Source: a virus. From it: 64,000 bases of DNA. Positions 52,290 through 58,940 of the stretch are shown piece by piece. The notes under the pieces are model-generated. The model saw nothing but the letters and a program-made list of their open reading frames with translations. It ran no database searches and was not told where the DNA came from. Where the stretch lies: the IMG/VR virus record IMGVR_UViG_3300022689_000116, positions 1 through 64,000 of that record; one strand, given 5' to 3'. The translations under genes and the position numbers were made by a program. Within the stretch, counting starts at the first letter, position 1, and each line of letters begins with the position of its first letter.

Positions 52290-52656
52290 AAGCTATATTA
52301 TTTTTAATAATTGCACTCAAAGCTTTACCGGGTTTATATTTCAAATGAGTAGGATAATGACGATCAAAAGGTTTACCTTGTATATATTTAATAAAAGGTT
52401 TCTTTTTACGATCTTTCACAATGTCATTTTGAATATAACATTCAGTACATCCAACGGTACTAGCTGATTCACTATCAATTTTATAGTCTTTGTTATCAAC
52501 TGTAAGATAAGGATAATAATAGTTATTTTCCATGATATATTTTACAATACCACATACCTCAGTTTCATTATTTTTAATAACTAATTCCTTCGTAGATTTT
52601 TCTCTAAATCTACTAGGAGCTTCTTTACTTTGAGAAATACCAAATTCATTTTTCAT
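52276..52656 (-). CDS. Unknown protein, 126 aa
   Basis: The protein has a charged lead (SQSKEAPSRFREKSTKELVIKN), a beta-rich centre with a CTEC pair (STVGCTECYIQNDIVKD), and a basic C-terminal part (KKPFIKYIQGKPFDRHYPTHLKYKPGK). It overlaps the next gene by 14 bases. The function is unknown. Confidence 0.5.
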   Translation of the reverse strand: MKNEFGISQSKEAPSRFREKSTKELVIKNNETEVCGIVKYIMENNYYYPYLTVDNKDYKIDSESASTVGCTECYIQNDIVKDRKKKPFIKYIQGKPFDRHYPTHLKYKPGKALSAIIKNNIAYVTS

Positions 52657-52663
52657 AATATTA

Positions 52664-52864
52664 TTATTTTATATTTTTAAGCATATCATCAAAACTATCT
52701 TCTGTTATAGGTTCTCTTATTATTTCAGATTTATGAATTAGAACGCTATATTTATCATCGCGATAATGATTAATAAATGAAATAATTTTTATACGATGAT
52801 CTTTATTTATTTCATTAAGTTGATTAACAACTTCATCTTTTACTCCAACAACTATCTCAAACAT
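52664..52864 (-). CDS. Unknown protein, 66 aa
   Basis: The frame opens at 52924, overlapping the coiled-coil gene by 56 bases, but the ATG at 52864 (MFEIVVGVKDEVVNQLNEIN) removes the overlap and is preferred. The body has alternating strands and helices (HRIKIISFINHYRDDKYSVLIHK) ending in an acidic helix. No family is recognised. Confidence 0.5.
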   Translation of the reverse strand: MFEIVVGVKDEVVNQLNEINKDHRIKIISFINHYRDDKYSVLIHKSEIIREPITEDSFDDMLKNIK

Positions 52865-52868
52865 AATT

Positions 52869-53636
52869 TTAAATTTTAAGTTTATTATACACAAAAGGAT
52901 TCTTTTTATAACTTTTAAATTCACTTAAACTCATTGAAGAAATATCATTCATTTTTTCAATCAATTCATTATAACTAAGCTTTAATTTATTATGACCATT
53001 TATAGTTAACTCAAGGTTACTATCCATAATTTCTAATTCTTCTCTAAGACCTGTTATTAGATCAACTTGAACTTTACGAATTTTATCAATATTTTCTATT
53101 TCAGCATCTTTAGCTTTAATGGTATGCTCAAGTTTATCAATTATAACTTGTTGATCATATCCATCTTTAACTACTAATTGAGCAGTTTCATTACTAATTT
53201 TTAATTCTTTTCTAAGACTAGTTATTAAATTAACTAGAACTTTATATCTTTGATCAATGATTTTTATTTCTTCTTGAAGTTTATAATTATCTTCCATATA
53301 AGTATTAATTATAGCACACTTATCATCAATAATACGTCTAAGATTATCAATAATAGCATCTTTATCATCTTCGGGATTCTCTTTTTTACCGGGAGGTTGA
53401 ACATGGATTATATCTTCATTTTTACAAGGAGTCTGAGCTTTTAGTTCCTTTAGTTTACTACGAGCTTCTTTAAGTTGTTCTTTAAACTTAAATTGTGTAT
53501 CTATAATAGTCTTTTGAGTATAAGGATTATCACCAGTAATTAAATCTCTTTCAGTTATTTTAATACACCTTTTAAGATGTGCTATTTTACTTTCAATATC
53601 ATGAATAGTAGTGTTATTTTTATTGTTTTCCATCAC
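52869..53636 (-). CDS. Coiled-coil protein with internal duplication, 255 aa
   Basis: The protein is almost wholly helical with heptad-like spacing. Two related segments, YKVLVNLITSLRKELKIS and RKVQVDLITGLREELEIM, lie about 60 residues apart and show an internal duplication. A short loop with VQPPGKKENPEDD separates an N-terminal helix pair. Such proteins serve as scaffolds or tethers. It overlaps the start of the following gene in the operon by four bases. No function can be assigned. Confidence 0.6.
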   Translation of the reverse strand: MMENNKNNTTIHDIESKIAHLKRCIKITERDLITGDNPYTQKTIIDTQFKFKEQLKEARSKLKELKAQTPCKNEDIIHVQPPGKKENPEDDKDAIIDNLRRIIDDKCAIINTYMEDNYKLQEEIKIIDQRYKVLVNLITSLRKELKISNETAQLVVKDGYDQQVIIDKLEHTIKAKDAEIENIDKIRKVQVDLITGLREELEIMDSNLELTINGHNKLKLSYNELIEKMNDISSMSLSEFKSYKKNPFVYNKLKI

Positions 53637-54139
53637 TTCGTTTTTAAGTTGTTAATAATAGATTCTTTAATACTGTTAAATCCAGGTTTAACATTTTCAG
53701 TAGGATTAAATACTTTATCTTTAATACCTTGTTTAACAATATCAACAAATTGTTCTAAAGTTATTGTTTTAAGATAATCAGATTGATCACCAATACTAAA
53801 AGTCTCAACTTCACCTTCTTTATTGTCAACTACCATAGCATAAATAAGATTAGCTTTAACACCTTTATCAACTACAAAAATATACTGTTCAAGAGTTTTA
53901 CCCTTAGAGTAAATGATAATATGATCATAACGAGTATTACCATCAAGACCATCTTCTTCTTGATAATATTCTTCACTGTCCAAACTATCTATTTCACCAA
54001 GTTGTAATCTACACACACTATTGAGTGGTATTTTAACTTGTTTACAAATATTTGTAGCAAGATTACCAGGACTAAAAGGTATAATTAATTTATTAGCTTC
54101 TTTGTCAATAGTAGTAATATTAATAATTTTTGCTTTCAT
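53633..54139 (-). CDS. Unknown protein, 168 aa
   Basis: An alpha/beta protein with a beta-rich front (KAKIINITTIDKEANKLIIPFSPG), an acidic loop (LDSEEYYQEEDGLDG) and a C-terminal helix (LEQFVDIVKQGIKDKVF). There is no membrane segment or known motif. It overlaps the coiled-coil gene by four bases. I cannot name a function. Confidence 0.5.
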   Translation of the reverse strand: MKAKIINITTIDKEANKLIIPFSPGNLATNICKQVKIPLNSVCRLQLGEIDSLDSEEYYQEEDGLDGNTRYDHIIIYSKGKTLEQYIFVVDKGVKANLIYAMVVDNKEGEVETFSIGDQSDYLKTITLEQFVDIVKQGIKDKVFNPTENVKPGFNSIKESIINNLKTK

Positions 54140-54182
54140 AATATTATTTGATTAATTGTTATTATTATTTTCAAAAAGTTCA

Positions 54183-54443
54183 TTACATATAAGCTTTTAA
54201 ATGTTCATTATTAGTATCAACTTCTTTAGCTAATCTAAGAAGCTCATCTTTGGCTATAAATAGATTACCAGCAGCATGGACAGCATTACTCATTACATCT
54301 GACCACTTATAAACTGAAATAAATACACTACCATAACTATTTACTTCTATGGCAACATAATATTTATTAGATGTCATAGCTCGATCTATATCTTCCTTTT
54401 GAAGATTATCGAGAACTTCTTTTAAATTATTTTCTGTTATCAT
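54183..54443 (-). CDS. Unknown protein, 86 aa
   Basis: The protein reads MITENNLKEVLDNLQKEDID, then a beta segment (YYVAIEVNSYGSVFISVYKWSD) and a helix with hydrophobic face (AGNLFIAKDELLRLAKEVD). It may be a small dimeric cytoplasmic protein. Nothing decisive is visible. Confidence 0.5.
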   Translation of the reverse strand: MITENNLKEVLDNLQKEDIDRAMTSNKYYVAIEVNSYGSVFISVYKWSDVMSNAVHAAGNLFIAKDELLRLAKEVDTNNEHLKAYM

Positions 54444-54459
54444 AATATTATTTATTATT

Positions 54460-54585
54460 TAGTTCATAATTATTAATAATAGTTTAAATATAATTAGCTT
54501 TATCTTTATAAGTTTTAAGTAATTCTTCATAATCATTAATAATAGTTTCAATATAATTAGCTCTAGCCTCATAAGCTTTAAGTAA
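54460..54585 (-). repeat. Tandem duplication of 63 bp at the end of the zinc-ribbon paralog
   Basis: The segment coding LLKAYEARANYIETIINDYEE (54523-54585) is followed by a diverged copy coding LLKTYKDKANYI. A TAA at 54484-54486 replaces the GAA that codes the next Glu in the first copy. Beyond that stop the sequence still codes TIINNYEL in frame, matching the first copy. Confidence 0.8.
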
Positions 54586-54901
54586 TTTTTTAGGAGTTTT
54601 AGCATCACGTATGTCATCGTATGTATGATGAAACAAGCAGTAATTATCATCAATGTAATCATAATCACTATTATTAAAATGATTATGAATACAACTATCA
54701 CAATTTACATTAACAGCTATACACAATTTACAATTACGAGAATTACCAAATCCTGTTAGATCATCAAGGACATAATTGGTTATTTTTTTATCAAAAACTA
54801 ACATATTCATATCATAAATTGACATAATTATATCACTATGTGTTACTTCACGATATCTTTCAACCAAACTTTTCGCTTCTTTAAGATTTTTTTATTTCCA
54901 T
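54484..54901 (-). pseudogene. Zinc-ribbon-type paralog with frameshift and early stop
   Basis: The open part carries LTGFGNSRNCKLC and VNVNCDSC (two CxxC pairs) and TPKKLLKAYEARANYIETI, clearly related to the intact 119-residue gene at 51562-51921. A good start, ATG at 54901 (MEIKK...), is out of frame by one base. Removing one A from the run of seven (T run 54887-54893 on the plus strand) gives MEIKNLKEAKSLVERYRE, which matches MVENLEEAKKLVKLYRN of the paralog. With the premature TAA at the other end, the gene looks decayed, although slippage on the A run could restore it. Confidence 0.65.
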
Positions 54902-55016
54902 AATATTAATTTTTATTGTTTGAGAATCGTTAAGACCTAAACCTTCATTACGAAGATCAACTAAACTAAGAGTTTAATTTGCACAATAAAAAAAAAGATA
55001 TAATACTGTTGGATAT

Positions 55017-55063
55017 AAGAGGGCAAACTATAGTATTAATACAACTATCAGATTTGCCCTCTT
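55017..55063. repeat. Strong 11-bp inverted repeat with inner palindrome
   Basis: AAGAGGGCAAA (55017-55027) pairs perfectly with TTTGCCCTCTT (55053-55063). The loop itself contains the palindrome GTATTAATAC. It lies between the gene ending at 55120 and the broken gene starting at 54901. The U run is poor on the transcribed strand, so it may be an RNA-processing or protective hairpin rather than a simple terminator. Confidence 0.65.
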
Positions 55064-55119
55064 TTCTATTTAAATCATTCTATTTAAATTATTCTAGTAT
55101 ATTGATTAGTTATACTATT

Positions 55120-55431
55120 TTAAGGTGGATGTCTACTACTATCCGAATTAAAAGACTTAACAATAGCTACCCTAATTTGTAGAGTAACTTGTTCTGGATG
55201 ATCGTCATCATCCTCATCATCAAGAAAATCTTCATCACATTTATAATCATAAAAATTATCATAATTATTAATGTAACTATCGAAACTAGTATCATATTCT
55301 TCTTGAACGGTATCATCAATAACCATCAAATCTTTTTCAACTATTTCATTAATAGGTTTATCAATAGCTTTCATAAGACTAAGAAAAACAAAACCTCCAC
55401 CAACATATTCGAGATAATTAAAGTTATCCAT
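55120..55431 (-). CDS. Unknown acidic protein, 103 aa
   Basis: The N-terminal part has a hydrophobic Gly segment (YVGGGFVFLSLMKAI). The middle is very acidic (DTVQEEYDTSFDSYIN, DEDFLDDEDDDDHPEQ), and a short basic/neutral end follows. Such acidic small proteins can mimic DNA or bind basic partners; that is only a possibility here. No family is recognised. Confidence 0.45.
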   Translation of the reverse strand: MDNFNYLEYVGGGFVFLSLMKAIDKPINEIVEKDLMVIDDTVQEEYDTSFDSYINNYDNFYDYKCDEDFLDDEDDDDHPEQVTLQIRVAIVKSFNSDSSRHPP

Positions 55432-55451
55432 AATTGTTGGTTTAAATTAGT

Positions 55452-55700
55452 TTAGTTAATTATTTTAACATCTTTAAGATAAATACCCCATTCAATACTA
55501 ATTTTATGCCACACCATACTATCCCAGTAAAAAGGTGCATAAACATATTTAGAAGGATCTTTTTCTTTAAGAAATTTATTAAGAGAAAGCCTGTTATAAT
55601 GACCATTGTAATAATTAATCACGTATTTACCAGCGACACCATGTTTTCTAAGAAGATCAAAGAAATCACGTTTAACTTGAAGTTTAGTTTTAACTTGCAT
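55452..55700 (-). CDS. Small FW-rich protein, 82 aa (paralog of the next gene)
   Basis: The pattern FFDLLRKHGVAGKYVINY, LNKFLKEKDPSKYVYAPFYW and WHKISIEWGIYL matches the 86-residue protein encoded three bases upstream at 55704-55964. The spacing of F, L, P-x-Y and W-x-x-x-x-x-EW is shared, so the two are tandem paralogs. Similar small repeated families occur in Bacteroides phages; the role is unknown to me. Confidence 0.5.
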   Translation of the reverse strand: MQVKTKLQVKRDFFDLLRKHGVAGKYVINYYNGHYNRLSLNKFLKEKDPSKYVYAPFYWDSMVWHKISIEWGIYLKDVKIIN

Positions 55701-55703
55701 AAC

Positions 55704-55964
55704 TTAACTATTAGATTTAATATTATTTAACGTATGTATTCTTTTAACCCATTCATTATGTAAATTCACCCATATACGAGCATCATATTGCCAAGCGAAA
55801 CCATCAGTAATATATCTATCAGGTGCAACCTTGTTAAGAAAACGATCAAAAGACTCAATAGTAGTATTAATACTACCTTTAGATGAATTATCTCTTGCAA
55901 ATGTTAAAATGTATAACATTAAAACATCTTGTTCAATAAGGAAATTTAAAAATTGTTTTTTCAT
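55704..55964 (-). CDS. Small FW-rich protein, 86 aa (paralog of the previous gene)
   Basis: It reads MKKQFLNFLIEQDVLMLYIL, then FDRFLNKVAPDRYITDGFAW and WVNLHNEWVKRI, paralogous to the 82-residue protein immediately downstream. The pair is conserved in hydrophobic positions but not in charge, which suggests old duplication. The function is unknown. Confidence 0.5.
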   Translation of the reverse strand: MKKQFLNFLIEQDVLMLYILTFARDNSSKGSINTTIESFDRFLNKVAPDRYITDGFAWQYDARIWVNLHNEWVKRIHTLNNIKSNS

Positions 55965-56003
55965 TGGTTGTTTATTTTAATTAATAATAGTAATTCTATT
56001 TAA

Positions 56004-56111
56004 AACAATCCTGCCTAAAGCATTAATTATAATATCTCCAATACAGGTATGTTTTATAAGGACTGCTTACGTCAAACATACTATACTATAATTATTTCCA
56101 GCAGGATTGTT
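56004..56111. ncRNA. Long hairpin element, about 108 nt
   Basis: AACAATCCTGC (56004-56014) pairs perfectly with GCAGGATTGTT (56101-56111). Inside, an AT-rich stretch (56022-56035) can pair with ATAATTAT near 56088-56095, and GTATGTTT (56047-56054) pairs with AAACATAC (56074-56081) around a 19-base loop. Three stacked stems suggest a folded RNA or a cruciform. Which strand is expressed is unclear. Confidence 0.5.
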
Positions 56112-56117
56112 AAAATT

Positions 56118-56264
56118 ATGATTTATCATACAGTAATATTTCATCTTATAAAAGACTACTTTACAGGTTTCAAAATCATAATTAATATTGTTTTTATCAT
56201 TATCATTTCTATTGTTCTAATCATTTGTATAATTAGAATGTATTGTGAAATCAAATATAAATAA
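56118..56264 (+). CDS. Possible single-TM protein, 48 aa
   Basis: The frame MIYHTVIFHLIKDYFTGFK is followed by a long Ile-rich hydrophobic helix and ends MYCEIKYK. It starts seven bases after the large hairpin, on the strand opposite to neighbouring genes. A short membrane peptide is possible, but AT-rich sequence readily produces such frames. Confidence 0.25.
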   Translation: MIYHTVIFHLIKDYFTGFKIIINIVFIIIISIVLIICIIRMYCEIKYK

Positions 56265-56457
56265 CTTATCGGAATAAACCAAACCTTAATGCTATTAATG
56301 ATGTAAACGGGTGTCAATAGCGGTAAAAAAAGGGAGTTGTAAGGTTAATAATGGACTATTTTAATGAGTTTGGATATGATTATTGTTGGAGAATGTTTAT
56401 GATGAAGGTTATTTACTTTATAAGTATGAGGATAACGAGAGATGTTGGGATTAATGA

Positions 56458-56498
56458 TAGTAGAGAGAGCGAGGGAATCACCCGCTCGTTCTCTACTA
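56458..56498. repeat. Purine-rich hairpin
   Basis: TAGTAGAGA (56458-56466) pairs with TCTCTACTA (56490-56498), and GCGAG with CTCGT, closing a loop GGGAATCACCCG. It is GC-rich for this genome. The sense resembles the purine-rich strand of the tract at 57901-58013. Confidence 0.55.
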
Positions 56499-56528
56499 CT
56501 AACACCAATTCACAACCAACAAAACTAA

Positions 56529-56576
56529 CATTAATCTAAGACTAACATCATTACGTCTTATAGCATTAATCTAAGA
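56529..56576 (+). repeat. 13-bp direct repeat CATTAATCTAAGA
   Basis: Perfect copies lie at 56529-56541 and 56564-56576, 35 bases apart. A TAAGAC/GTCTTA inverted pair begins within the first copy and continues between the two. Such short iterated sites can bind a replication or regulatory protein. Confidence 0.5.
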
Positions 56577-56599
56577 GTACAACCCTAAGACTTATACTA

Positions 56600-56806
56600 T
56601 TAAGACTTTCGTTTTTTATACTTTTTTTCTCCAACATGAAATTCATTGTTAATCATATTAAGAGAATAAGTTGTAATAACAATTACATCATTCTCATAAT
56701 TCTCAACAAAAGCAATATTACATGTATTAACACCTTTCCAACATTTAACTGGATTAGTCTTACCATCTAACATAGCAATCTCACATAAAACATTAAAATC
56801 ATCCAT
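56600..56806 (-). CDS. Unknown protein, 68 aa
   Basis: A small protein with three cysteines (VLCEIAMLDG, KCWKGVNTCNIAFVEN), beta-rich middle (DVIVITTYSLNMINNEFHVG) and a basic tail KKYKKRKS. It may be a small cytoplasmic beta protein. No family is recognised. Confidence 0.45.
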   Translation of the reverse strand: MDDFNVLCEIAMLDGKTNPVKCWKGVNTCNIAFVENYENDVIVITTYSLNMINNEFHVGEKKYKKRKS

Positions 56807-56866
56807 TTCATTATTATTTATATTAATACTCGAATAACTTCTGAACTAAAACTATAATCAATATTA

Positions 56867-56909
56867 TAAAAAAAGCAATAGCTCCAGATTTAACTCCAGA
56901 ACTATTGCT
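56867..56909 (-). terminator. Rho-independent terminator after the 66-aa membrane protein gene
   Basis: Read leftward, AGCAATAG and CTATTGCT form an 8-bp stem that is followed by a run of seven T. The loop contains two copies of CTGGAG. It ends the transcript 12 bases after the gene's stop. Confidence 0.7.
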
Positions 56910-56921
56910 AATGTTATCCAA

Positions 56922-57122
56922 TCAAGATTTAATCTTATTGACCACCATAACGAAAAACGCTATTGCTGTTAAGCAAACTACTAATAGTACACTTACTATT
57001 TGTAACTGATGTAAAACTAAACCACTTGAAACCCCTTTCACCAGGATAACATTTATTATTATGAACGTAAACGTTATTATTAACGTTAATACTAATTTCA
57101 AAATACTTCTAAACTCTTTCAT
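56922..57122 (-). CDS. Two-TM small membrane protein, 66 aa
   Basis: Two hydrophobic helices (LKLVLTLIITFTFIIINVIL and IVSVLLVVCLTAIAFFVMVV) are joined by a short loop, with charged ends (MKEFRS and NKIKS). It has its own downstream terminator. Small accessory membrane proteins of early phage regions often act on the envelope or exclude other phages, but nothing here is specific. Confidence 0.55.
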   Translation of the reverse strand: MKEFRSILKLVLTLIITFTFIIINVILVKGVSSGLVLHQLQIVSVLLVVCLTAIAFFVMVVNKIKS

Positions 57123-57223
57123 AATATTAATTATTGGTTAACCTAAATCATTATGATTTAACGCACGACTTTCACGCCTTAATAACCTATAATTATTTGA
57201 ACTAAGAACATTATTAAACATAT

Positions 57224-57253
57224 AAAAAAGGTAGCACCATTACTGATACTACC
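57224..57253 (-). terminator. Rho-independent terminator after the 167-aa VQSTGKK paralog
   Basis: Read leftward, GGTAGTATC pairs with GGTGCTACC (two G-T pairs) over nine bases, and a run of six T follows. It ends the transcript of the gene ending at 57262. Confidence 0.8.
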
Positions 57254-57261
57254 TTTATTAT

Positions 57262-57765
57262 TTATTCTTTTTCTCCTGTGTTACGCTGTTTATCTTCAGT
57301 TTCTTCAAATCCCAAAATATAAACAGTAACTTCACTGCCAAAAACTTCTTTCTTAAAACTAGCAATCTCTCCAGCTTCATTTTTAGCAGGTAAAAAAACA
57401 AGATGTTTATCATCTATTTCAATACCCATTTCTTCAACCAATTTACGAGTAGTAGTACAGATATTACCATCTGTAAATTCATTAGTTTTAGAAATTTTTG
57501 AGCTTTTTGGATATTCAATTTCACCTTCTTCATTTTCAACAGCAACAGAAGCAAAAATACCAATAAAAACATTTTCTTCCTCTTCGTCATAAACAGGTGC
57601 AACCCCATAAGAAATATGCTCATTAGCACCTAACAATTTCTTTAAATTGTCGCTAATTTTCATTCGATTATTTGCACTTAAAAAACGCAAACTTTCACGA
57701 GTATCAACATTACTCGTTTTCTTTCCAGTACTTTGTACAGCAAACATTTTTGAATAATCTTTCAT
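57262..57765 (-). CDS. VQSTGKK-family protein, 167 aa (paralog of 42776)
   Basis: The frame opens at 57819, but the ATG at 57765 gives MKDYSKMFAVQSTGKKTSN, the same opening as the 203-residue protein at 42776. The rest is acidic and beta-rich (NNRMKISDNLKKLLGANEH, VTVYILGFEETED). A near-perfect -7 box lies about 50 bases upstream and a terminator downstream, so it is a single-gene unit, probably strongly expressed. The function is unknown. Confidence 0.6.
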   Translation of the reverse strand: MKDYSKMFAVQSTGKKTSNVDTRESLRFLSANNRMKISDNLKKLLGANEHISYGVAPVYDEEEENVFIGIFASVAVENEEGEIEYPKSSKISKTNEFTDGNICTTTRKLVEEMGIEIDDKHLVFLPAKNEAGEIASFKKEVFGSEVTVYILGFEETEDKQRNTGEKE

Positions 57766-57816
57766 AACTTTAATCATTTTAATTAATATTAGTAATAAAA
57801 TTGTAAATTCCACGCA

Positions 57817-57824
57817 CAAAAATA
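57817..57824 (-). promoter_or_regulatory. Candidate Bacteroidota -7 promoter box
   Basis: The minus strand reads TATTTTTG, an exact match to the Bacteroidota -7 consensus TAnnTTTG, about 52 bases before the start at 57765. No convincing TTTG -33 element is seen at the usual distance. Confidence 0.4.
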
Positions 57825-57900
57825 TCTATTTGAATAGTACTATTTTTTGTATGGGGATACTTAATACTTATAACTAAGCAGTTGTTTTTTGATCAGGTGG

Positions 57901-58013
57901 TTCACTCCCGCACTCATATACATCATTTTTCCCGTTTGCCCTATCTCGTCTACTCCCATCTACTCTACCTCTCGCTCTCCTTCACACTCTATCTCCAGTC
58001 CTATTACAAAAAC
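57901..58013 (+). repeat. Pyrimidine-rich tract of about 110 bases
   Basis: The plus strand is dominated by C and T (for example CTACTCCCATCTACTCTACC and CTCGCTCTCCTTCACACTC), with C far above the genome norm. The minus strand is thus a long purine run upstream of a minus-strand gene. Such tracts can form R-loops or triplexes, or be sites of strand opening. Confidence 0.6.
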
Positions 58014-58153
58014 TATAATACTTCCAAATCATTATTAAAATGAAATCCTTTAACAAAACTATCAACACGTATATAATAAAAAAAGGGTACGGGGTTATTA
58101 AAATCACTATAAGAAGCCCGGGTATAAATATGGAAACTATTAGAGAAAAGAAA

Positions 58154-58181
58154 CCCCTAATAACATTTCTATCATTAGGGG
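58154..58181 (-). terminator. Probable terminator after the 120-aa gene
   Basis: ATTAGGGG and CCCCTAAT form a perfect 8-bp stem around a 12-base loop. Read leftward it is followed by TTTCTTTTCTC. It lies about 110 bases after the stop at 58292. Confidence 0.6.
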
Positions 58182-58291
58182 AATCTCATGGAAAACAAAC
58201 ACCAAGTAATCAACCAGAAAAAGAAGCAGGAAAAGAAGCAGAAAAAGTAATACGAGTTACAGTAATATGAGTAATAAAATCCTCGCCAGTA

Positions 58292-58654
58292 TTATTTTTT
58301 TAAATCGCCCATTACACCACGTTTGACACGATCATAAACTCTATCTTCACAAGCATTTATAAATTCATTCAAACCATTTATCATACGTTCATTAAATTCA
58401 GAAGGGAAAATGGTAGGAAAATCCCAACATAAATCTTTATTAATATCACTCTTTCTAGGAATACTTGTTTTCCACATATCACCATGTCCATCAAGCATCA
58501 CTTTAAGATTAACACAAGCATCTTCAGTATCTCTCCACACATTAACAATTACAGCAGGTAATTCATCAACTACATTACAATGATTAATTCTCATATAATT
58601 TTTATCATCATCTGTAGTAGTGTAAATAACAATTCTTCCAATAGTAGGTTTCAT
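58292..58654 (-). CDS. KPTIGRIV-type small phage protein, 120 aa
   Basis: The start MKPTIGRIVIYTTTDDD, then ELPAVIVNVWRDTEDACVNLKVMLDGHGDMWKTSIP and a WDFP segment, is the pattern of a small beta-rich protein often seen in phages and prophages of Bacteroidota. The conserved core resembles an SH3-like or OB-like barrel. Its role is not known to me. It is separated from the next gene by a gap holding motif copy G. Confidence 0.6.
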   Translation of the reverse strand: MKPTIGRIVIYTTTDDDKNYMRINHCNVVDELPAVIVNVWRDTEDACVNLKVMLDGHGDMWKTSIPRKSDINKDLCWDFPTIFPSEFNERMINGLNEFINACEDRVYDRVKRGVMGDLKK

Positions 58655-58720
58655 AATTTTAAATTTTAATTTGTTTATAATTGATTTTATAACTTGTTTA
58701 AGTATTGTAACTAATTGTAC

Positions 58721-58746
58721 GATTTCCCTGTAGATTAGAAGGATAT
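58721..58746 (+). repeat. TTTCCC motif, copy G
   Basis: The plus strand reads GATTTCCCTGTAGATTAGAA followed by GGATAT. It lies between two minus-strand genes (58654 and 58760) and faces copy H, about 290 bases away. Confidence 0.75.
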
Positions 58747-58759
58747 GAAACGGTTTTGA

Positions 58760-58939
58760 TTAACTGTTATTAACACTAACTAAATCACCAACTTTCACAT
58801 ATTTATAATCATGTTGTATAATAGTTCCATCTTCTTTTAAAATAACAGCATTAAGATTATCATTAAAATTAACAAAACTATGAAGGTAGCCATTATTAGC
58901 TTCACCTTGTTTATAATAAATTACTTTAAGCATTTTCAT
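58760..58939 (-). CDS. Unknown protein, about 59 aa
   Basis: The frame opens at 58996, but the ATG at 58939 (MKMLKVIYYKQGEANNGYLH) avoids a hydrophobic lead and overlap. The body is beta-rich (LNAVILKEDGTIIQHDYKYVKVGDLVSV) and looks like a small barrel. It follows the 60-residue gene by one base. No family is recognised. Confidence 0.5.
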   Translation of the reverse strand: MKMLKVIYYKQGEANNGYLHSFVNFNDNLNAVILKEDGTIIQHDYKYVKVGDLVSVNNS

Positions 58940-58940
58940 A

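Larger units (their letters stand above)
55965..56599. other. Non-coding stretch rich in RNA or DNA structure
   Basis: These 635 bases hold no convincing long gene. They contain the large hairpin at 56004-56111, a hairpin at 56458-56498, an AACCTTA/TAAGGTT inverted pair, a 13-bp direct repeat and one possible small membrane ORF. The concentration of structure is unlike the rest of the window and could mark an origin, a regulatory RNA or a transcription boundary. Confidence 0.5.
57825..58291. other. Non-coding stretch between 57765 and 58292 genes
   Basis: Besides the pyrimidine-rich tract at 57901-58013 and the terminator at 58154-58181, this stretch holds only a plus-strand frame at 58040-58270 (76 aa), which I do not accept as a gene. 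It forms the upstream region of the VQSTGKK paralog. Confidence 0.5.

Noticed and set aside
53380-53405. CCTCCCGGTAAAAAAGAG (minus strand) as a full motif copy
   Set aside because: Two mismatches in the TTTCCC part; it may be a degenerate copy but coding for VQPPGKK can explain it.
56351-56539. Plus-strand frame of 62 codons (MDYFNEFGYDYCWRM)
   Set aside because: It crosses the hairpin at 56458-56498 and its second half is low-complexity; nothing supports translation.
57922-57942. TTTTTCCCGTTTGCC as a motif copy
   Set aside because: It matches only TTTCCC; the following bases do not fit and it is part of the pyrimidine-rich tract.
58040-58270. Plus-strand frame of 76 codons ending in a K/E-rich tail
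   Set aside because: It lies opposite to the gene direction of the region, spans the terminator hairpin at 58154-58181, and has mixed composition without a recognisable pattern.
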